From Xanthostigma xanthostigma (Eukaryota; Arthropoda; Insecta; Raphidioptera; Raphidiidae), in NCBI GenBank assembly GCA_963575645.1, contig OY754475.1, positions 20,746,509 through 20,810,508 of the forward strand: DNA of 64,000 nt, in the 5' to 3' direction. Both the position numbers and the translations under genes were made by a program. Shown in pieces: positions 58,001 through 64,000 of the stretch. Numbering within the stretch: the stretch's first letter is position 1; each line of letters starts with the position of its first letter. Under the pieces are notes generated by a model. It was not told where the DNA came from and searched no databases. It was given only the letters and a program-made list of their open reading frames with translations.

Positions 58001-60343
58001 GCACTTCATTTGTCATATCGTCGAATAATTAAACAAAAGAACGTCGTTCGAGATTTTTCGCGTGCTTTCCGGCGACTTCGATGCTCGATTAGGCAAGGAT
58101 CAGTCGACACAGAACAAAAGAGCGCGAATAGTGATTTCACGTCTGTCGATCTGCGTGTCACTGTTGATTTAGTGTTCGATGTGAACCTTTCTTTAACTTG
58201 CTACCGACTTCCGAAAACGTTTCGATATAATTTTTTCAAAAAAAAAATAACAAATTTGGAAATAACATTTTTCTTAAAATTACGAATTAGGTATTATCAG
58301 AAGACACGAATTAAATTTATAAAAATTCAAAAATACAGAGAGAAGCGACGAGTTGATCAAAATATGTCTTTTTTTCGCGGTATTTCTTCTCTCAGTGGAA
58401 GTTCTGATTTTCGAAAACGCATCGAGAAAAATCCGAAACGAAGTTTATACGTACAAAAGTCGTTTCTAACAAATAGCTATGTTTTAATAGTAATCCCATT
58501 CTATACTTAAATACTTTATGATATTTTTAGAGAAAATATACATTCAAAAATTTTGGATAAATCACAGATAGATATAATTTTTGATTCTTGGTTTTTTTTT
58601 ATAATATAATAATTATACCAGCAAAGTTCACTGAAATCGGTTTTCAGAATACGAAAAACAAAAGATTGTAGCGAACACGGCGGCTCAAAATCAAGTATAT
58701 TTTTTTTTCACAAAACTAAACGAAAAAATTTTGAACAGTTTTTCTAGAGATTAAAAAAAATTAAAGAAAAAACCACAACAAAAAAATCATTCTGATACTG
58801 TTGAAAAATAGTATGGAATGCGGTCAAAAACTGTGCAAATTTATAATTACGAATTAACATTACGTTAGTGCTAATTTTTACGCTACGTTTCGTATAAATC
58901 GATCATAACAATGCATTACGTCCAGTAAACTTTGCCCGCCGTACCAAGAAAATTTAAGATTAGTTTAAATATATTTAACATCAAAGCAGTCGTTTATATT
59001 TCCAATTTGCCACCGCCTTGGCGCGAGGTGCGAGTTCAGTCAAATTATTACGTATAAACAAAATAAAAACAATGAACGATATTTTTTTTAAACATCGTTT
59101 CTTTACAATAAAAAACAAAAAACAATAGGGCTCGCATAAAATTTCAATGCGCGATGGCGGCCCCGTACCCAGGAAGGCAAATAAAAAACAGTCGATAAAA
59201 AGAAGCGGACAACTTAATTTATTTTGCCTTCCCGATTGCAGCGCCGCGTATCACGAACTAAAATCTCACTTCAGCACCAATTTGAACCGTTTGGTACTTT
59301 GAAAAAACAAAAACACGACAATGGAACTAACGGTCCGCAACGTAAGACGTGCTGTGTGGGTTACGTTAACGAATTGTGAACTAGACATTACGTATAACTG
59401 AATAATAATAAAAATGTGAGCGCCTCTCGCGGCCAGGCGTGACAAAATTTGTGTCATCAGTGTTTTTGTTTTATTTTTTTTTCACTATGATAATACAATA
59501 AATGCATATTACATAAAAACGTACATAATTAGTTTAGATTTAATTTAATTAATTACAAATTGATTTAATCAACTTATCGATCTCTAAATACGGTTTAAAT
59601 TTGAGGTATACGCGACGATCAAGACACATAGAGAATACACATTGATGATATTTTTAAATAGAGAGTGTTTTGTTTTTTTGGAAATATTAAATATACTTTT
59701 TTTTTATATCATGCCGAAAAAACACCGAACGACGAACATAGAATTAAATTTTTAAATACTTTTTTTACGTCCGAAAAAACACCTATTAAATATATATTTT
59801 TTTTATTTTCATTAAAAATGTTGATCACTTCTTCTGGAATAAATATTTTATATGACATAAAATTAATAATACCGTTTTTTAAGGTCCTCCTTTTTTTTGA
59901 GAAATAGAGTATTATAGTGTGAAAAACTGCTTTGATGGAAATAAAAAATAGTATTTTTTACTTAATATGTTTTTGAACACACAATTTTGTTTATAATAAT
60001 ATTCTTTTTTTATAATTTAAAAAAAAGCATTTTTTTCAACGGTAATTATCTATATTTTTTAGTATAATGCCGTCTCTTGTAGCTGGATTTAAATTTCAAT
60101 ATTTTATAGTAGCTGCGATGTGTTAAATTCGATCCATCGACGACAAAACGTTATATTTACAACGCGTCAACAACAATATTTTTTTTCTTCTATTAAAATA
60201 AAAATTTTAATAAAGTTCGCAACAAATTATCATATAAAATAAAAAAAAAATGAAAACAATACAATAATATATAATAATGAGACGAATTTAATATATAAAA
60301 TAAAAATAATAAATTTTTTTTAATACAAAAACCTCGGTAGATG
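49090..60343. other. AT-rich region: probable long E93 3' UTR plus intergenic DNA
   Basis: More than 11 kb of unusually AT-rich, T- and A-run-rich sequence with no credible coding frame. The part next to the E93 stop codon is likely its 3' UTR, since E93 genes tend to have long ones; where it ends cannot be told. Patches that differ: 52400-52620 (CpG-richer, with a GCCGCCATCTTG word), 53374-53407 (palindromic TATAGACGC motif), 54480-54540 (G-rich) and 57420-57560 (GC-richer). Confidence 0.5.
54488..54533 (+). other. G-run tract, potential G-quadruplex
   Basis: A run of closely spaced G tracts (ggggcc, ggcggggggcgggggg, gcggtcgggcgg) in otherwise AT-rich DNA. On the E93 strand it would be C-rich. 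Confidence 0.5.
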
Positions 60344-62963
60344 TCAGTCTTGTGCCGGTTCTGAGCCGGGATTAGCCGACGTGCAGTTGTTTGCGGCCAG
60401 GCTGCTTCCTCCTTCTACCGCTTCGTTAATACCGTTTCTGTCATTGTTGAGGTTGAGGTCGGCGCTATCATTGCTGATCGTGTCGTGAATCCTACTGTAT
60501 CTGACCAACACTTCCGGTTTCAGATTTTCCGGTTTGGTGATCTCCTGGAACTGCGGTTTGACGTAGATTCGCGACGTCGGCGACGGACTCGCGGCGTTCG
60601 ATGTCCTGTCTTCGTCGGAGCGATTGTTGTCGCCCGTCGACGACGCTTTCCTCTTGCGTCGATTCTCGCCGTCGTCGTCCGTCGATTCGATCGAATCGTT
60701 GGACAGTTCGACAATATCGACGGCGTTCATTTTGTTTTGAAACCTCTCGTCCAAGTATTTGTTGGGACTTTTACCGCCCGCCGTCGACGACGACGAGAAG
60801 TTCAACGCCAGCGGACTGTCACTCTCGCGGTTTGGAACTTTAGTTTCAGGAAAATCTTTCGAAAAATTAATAGGACTCAGCGTTTTCTTCGAGTGATACG
60901 AACTGCTTTCGTCGCCGGAGCTGTGCGCATCGAGTTGCATGGCGGTCGACTTGGGCAGCGGCGTCAGTCGACTGTTTCTGCACAGCTGATCGAGGAGAGC
61001 CTTGTTCGACATGTTCTCCGGCGTCAAGTTCTTATCCTCTTGACCCTTGTTGTTGGGCAAACCGAACTCGAGACTGGACCTGATGATGCCGTCAAGGAAG
61101 GAGCCGTTCGCTCCCGTTCCGTCGTAAAGCGACTCGGCCATCTCGCGCGCGTTCTGACTCAGCGTCGAGTTGATCACAGATGCGAGCGTCGTCGTTGTTT
61201 GCGTCTGCGAAGGAGATGTGATCGTCGTCGCGTTCGGATGCGTCCTCATCGATTCCTCCTGAAGTCGCTGCATCATCTGAGTGGCGAACAGCTGATCCGA
61301 ATGGGGAGGGAAGCCGGGCGCCGTAGGACTGCGCGCGTAATCCATCGACAGGGGATGAAAGGAGGGGTGCGGCCAAAACGGGAACGGCGGTGGATTGTAG
61401 GCGCCGAGGGGCGGGACGACGTTCGGATCGAACATCGGCATCTTGATGCCGTTGGGAGACGTCGGAGGGAATTTCTGAGGCGGTTTCAATAACGCGGAGG
61501 CCGGCTTGTTCTTGTCGACGGCCGCCACAACCGCCGCTGGATTTCTGATCGGGTCCTGGGATTTAGAAGGAATCGTCGGCTGTTTATCGTCTGTCGTTGG
61601 CGGTTTGGGATCGCGTTTTCTCGGTCTCATCAAATGTCTTTCCTTGACTTTGTACTCGAGAGTCGAATGAGGCACTCCGTAATAACTGCCGGCTCTGTGG
61701 ACCGACATCTCGCCTCTTTGAACGGCTCTGACCGCTTCGACAAGACTGTCGCGGTCGTAGTTGCGATACTTGCCGCGTTTAGGGCGAGTTCCCTTGCCTC
61801 CCTGTTGCTGTTGCTGCTGCTGTTGTTGTTGCTGCTGTTGATGCTGGATGCTCGATTGTTGACTGGCGTTTTGAAGTTTGGGTGGCTGCAAGGGAAACGC
61901 CGATCTGTTTGTCGAATGCTGTTCCTGGTGGTTCTTGATCACCGAGATGTTTCCGATCGGCGGCGTGAACCTGTCGCTGCGTTTCAAGTCGACGTCGGTC
62001 GCACCGGGAGACGCGATTTTCATCGAACCCGCAATCGAATCGCCGGACGCGTTCTGTTGGAATTTTTGACTGATACTCTTCGCGATCACGTCCCTCAAGG
62101 ACATTATACCTTTTGGCGGCATCACGGGCGGCGAACTGGAATCGTTCGAAACAACACTGGGAGGATTCACAACACCGAAAGGACTTTGACTCGGATCGAA
62201 TACAACCGAACTTTGTCTATACAAATCACCTCCGTTTTTACTGGTTGTCGGTTTGAAGGACGGAATTTTGAGTATCACATTGGAAGGCGAATCACTTGAA
62301 GTTTGAGGTTGGGAGTCATTAGTTCCTGTTTCCATTAGTTCAGGCGGTGTCCCTGATTTTCTAGGAGGTATTTTATCGTTACGCATTATCACGGAATTAA
62401 CCGAGCTCTGTCTAGAGAGACTTCGTTCGTTCGTGCCGTTGTTCAGATGTTCACCTTTGTCTTTCAGGTTTTGGTCTTCGGCTATCATGTTTCGAACGAG
62501 TTCGGGCAGCATCGCCGTCACCTCGTCGCTTTTATGATTGCCGGACGCGGCCAACAACGACTGTATATACGGTCCGACGCTGGCCTGCTCCAGGTTCGAC
62601 CAGTTGCCGTCCTGTCCTTTCTGTAAGAGATTTTTCAAGCTTCCGGTCGACGCGGAACAACGCAAAATATCGTCCATCGACAAGAGCGGTTTCTCTAATA
62701 CCTTCTCGACTTCCTTTTCCTCTTCGGCGCCGGACAACTCGTCGACCGGCTCGTCTTTCGCCGCCAGCAAAAGGTGTGACTCCCGCTCGCGTTCCATCGC
62801 CAACTTGTACACCTTGTTGCGCAACGTCGACCGGGGAATACCGTAGATGACCGCAGCACGACGTGTGCCGAGCTTTCCCGACTGGATGTCGCGAAGTGCC
62901 GCCTGCAATTCTTCTTCGGTGTATGTCCGACGTCCGGCCACCGCCGACATTCGTGGTTTGGCT
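60344..62963 (-). CDS. E93: E93 / Eip93F (Mblk-1) transcription factor, terminal coding exon
   Basis: Minus-strand open frame from a TTTCAG acceptor (62966-62964) to TGA at 60344-60346. Numbering from MSAVAGRR (ATG 62950-62948), there are two pipsqueak-type helix-turn-helix domains: residues ~10-52 ([20 protein letters not shown]) and ~390-440 ([20 protein letters not shown] with [19 protein letters not shown]). Between them is an LXXLL nuclear-receptor box, LKNLL (105-109), followed by Ser-rich linkers and a polyglutamine run (~367-383). A PLALNFS word near residue 710 resembles a CtBP-binding site. E93 is the ecdysone-induced nuclear factor that specifies the adult. Upstream exons lie beyond the window, so the 5' end is partial; whether MSAV is an internal or true start cannot be decided here. 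The codons are GC-rich against AT-rich flanks. Confidence 0.95.
61801..61848 (-). repeat. CAG/CAA repeat coding polyglutamine in E93
   Basis: Mixed CAG and CAA codons encode a run of about 13 Gln after QH. The interruption by CAA makes it less prone to slippage than a pure CAG tract. Confidence 0.9.
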
Positions 62964-64000
62964 CTGAAACCAATCAATGTACATGTAGTCGATCTCTATA
63001 CAAATACGAGATACCAAATCTTCTTGGTTTCCGGGCTTGTATGCCGTGGTCCATTGGTATTACTACCTGACCGCAGTTGTAGACGAAACGTCAGGTAGTA
63101 ATACCGATGGACCACGGCATACAAGCCCGGAAATCCAGAAGATTTGGATCAACACCGGCCGTGAAAGCCTACACACTTGGAGCTATTGGAGATGTTTTAT
63201 AAAAATAATAAGAATTAATTGTATATTAAATTTTCATTCTTACAATCAAAGCATCGCTTTAGAAGTGAAATAATTGTATACAGATTACCAAAGACAAACA
63301 CTTTTAATGTCAAGTACGTGACAAAATTAGAACACAGTAAAGATGGAAATTTTTAGTATAAGAGGGCGATTAATTTATCAGACATTTAGACCCAGTCAAA
63401 TAAAAAGTGTTCACTTAGGTCATGGTCTGCTCAATAGACAGATAAAACAGACGAATCATAGTAACAATACATGTCTCAGTTGGCGACGGAAATGTTGAAT
63501 TTTTTAAAGCCTTCAATTGCGATTATTAATTCATTGCATATTGTTAACGCAATACGGAATTAAATTTGTTCGTATTTTAGAAAATAAAATCAATTTGCTG
63601 GGCAAAAAGATCTTTTCGACACAAGATTCATTTATTTCCGGTAGGCAGAATCTAGATAGATACAGAAACCATCGGATCGCTTAAAATTTTTCTTTTAAAA
63701 AATCAAATCACATTATAACTAATCTATTAAAAAAGAATATCTTGGAAATTTCAGTACAGAAAAACTGTTTCATAGCAGTTATAGTACGACAATCATTTCT
63801 ATATCTGAACCGTAAAAAAAAAACACGATACTTGCGTGCAGTGTTTTGCTGGTTATTCATCCGTACTATGGAAGACGTGAGTTCGGGACTTGGAAGTATT
63901 GACCTCTATTTTTTGATATCACGCTGTTTAAATATTACATTTTTATACTTGAGATAAACATTTAACGGTTTTTTAAATAAATAATATTTTTTAAGGCGAT
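62964..64000 (-). other. Intron upstream of the E93 terminal exon (partial)
   Basis: AT-rich intron sequence up to the window edge. Apart from the long hairpin at 63014-63147 no feature is evident. Confidence 0.6.
63014..63147. repeat. Near-perfect hairpin, 58-bp arms, in the E93 intron
   Basis: The arms 63014-63071 and 63090-63147 pair in 55 of 58 positions around an 18-nt loop. They include ccgggcttgtatgccgtggt and its complement. The hairpin is ~50 nt upstream of the acceptor of the E93 terminal exon. It is likely a foldback transposon or a self-paired fragment of one. Confidence 0.85.

Noticed and set aside
57836-58510. 224-codon plus-strand frame
   Set aside because: AT-rich composition gives a Phe/Ile/Lys/Asn-rich protein without domains; it reads like chance in low-complexity DNA.
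60485-61492. 335-codon open frame on the plus strand
   Set aside because: It is the antisense shadow of the E93 exon; Arg-rich content comes from complementing GC-rich codons, and no motif is recognisable.
63072-63100. cgaaacgtc word as a second hammerhead core
   Set aside because: No CUGANGA partner at a workable distance on either strand; explained by the hairpin.

Overview
This is a stretch of an insect nuclear genome. The genes have introns with GT-AG splice sites and long AT-rich introns and spacers. There are many non-autonomous DNA transposons and a large satellite array. At the right edge is the big 3' coding exon of E93/Eip93F (Mblk-1), the ecdysone-response factor with pipsqueak domains that specifies the adult. 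I cannot place the order; a hemipteran or other hemimetabolous insect is a guess from sequence style only.

Layout. 1-4677: the end of a satellite array, period exactly 640 bp; each monomer is built from four ~160 bp subunits in alternating orientation. 8508-12576 and 15727-19143: two tandem cytosolic sulfotransferase genes, both complete, each with five coding exons and identical intron positions and phases. Their introns are loaded with different hairpin/TIR elements, and the second gene is preceded by a non-LTR reverse-transcriptase remnant. 19144-36883: gene-poor, holding Helitrons, a hAT MITE, a TTA-flanked MITE, a 59-bp minisatellite and traces of a spliced minus-strand transcript. 36884-40246: a complete four-exon gene for a secreted Gly-rich protein; one intron holds a Helitron with a pogo-like MITE nested inside it. 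42772-43907 (-) and 44041-45884 (+): a head-to-head pair, ARL3 (dead end) and an RCC1-repeat RCCD1-like gene, sharing a 133-bp promoter. 45996-49056 (-): a complete seven-exon gene, converging on RCCD1 with 111 bp between stops, possibly a ciliary protein. 49090-60343: very AT-rich, probably E93 3' UTR and intergenic DNA. 60344-62963 (-): the E93 terminal exon, with its upstream intron to the window end.

All multi-exon models were assembled by hand by joining reading frames across splice sites and checking phase; all close in frame. No CRISPR, tRNA or rRNA was seen. The most notable points are the alternating-orientation satellite, a Helitron family with clean A|TC...CTAG|T ends (three copies, one with a nested TA insertion), an ARL3 whose switch II reads GGT instead of GGQ, both sulfotransferases carrying RSG instead of RKG, a hammerhead-like core inside a small foldback element after the first sulfotransferase, and a recurrent short palindrome-prone motif (TATAGACGC...) found at nine or more places.
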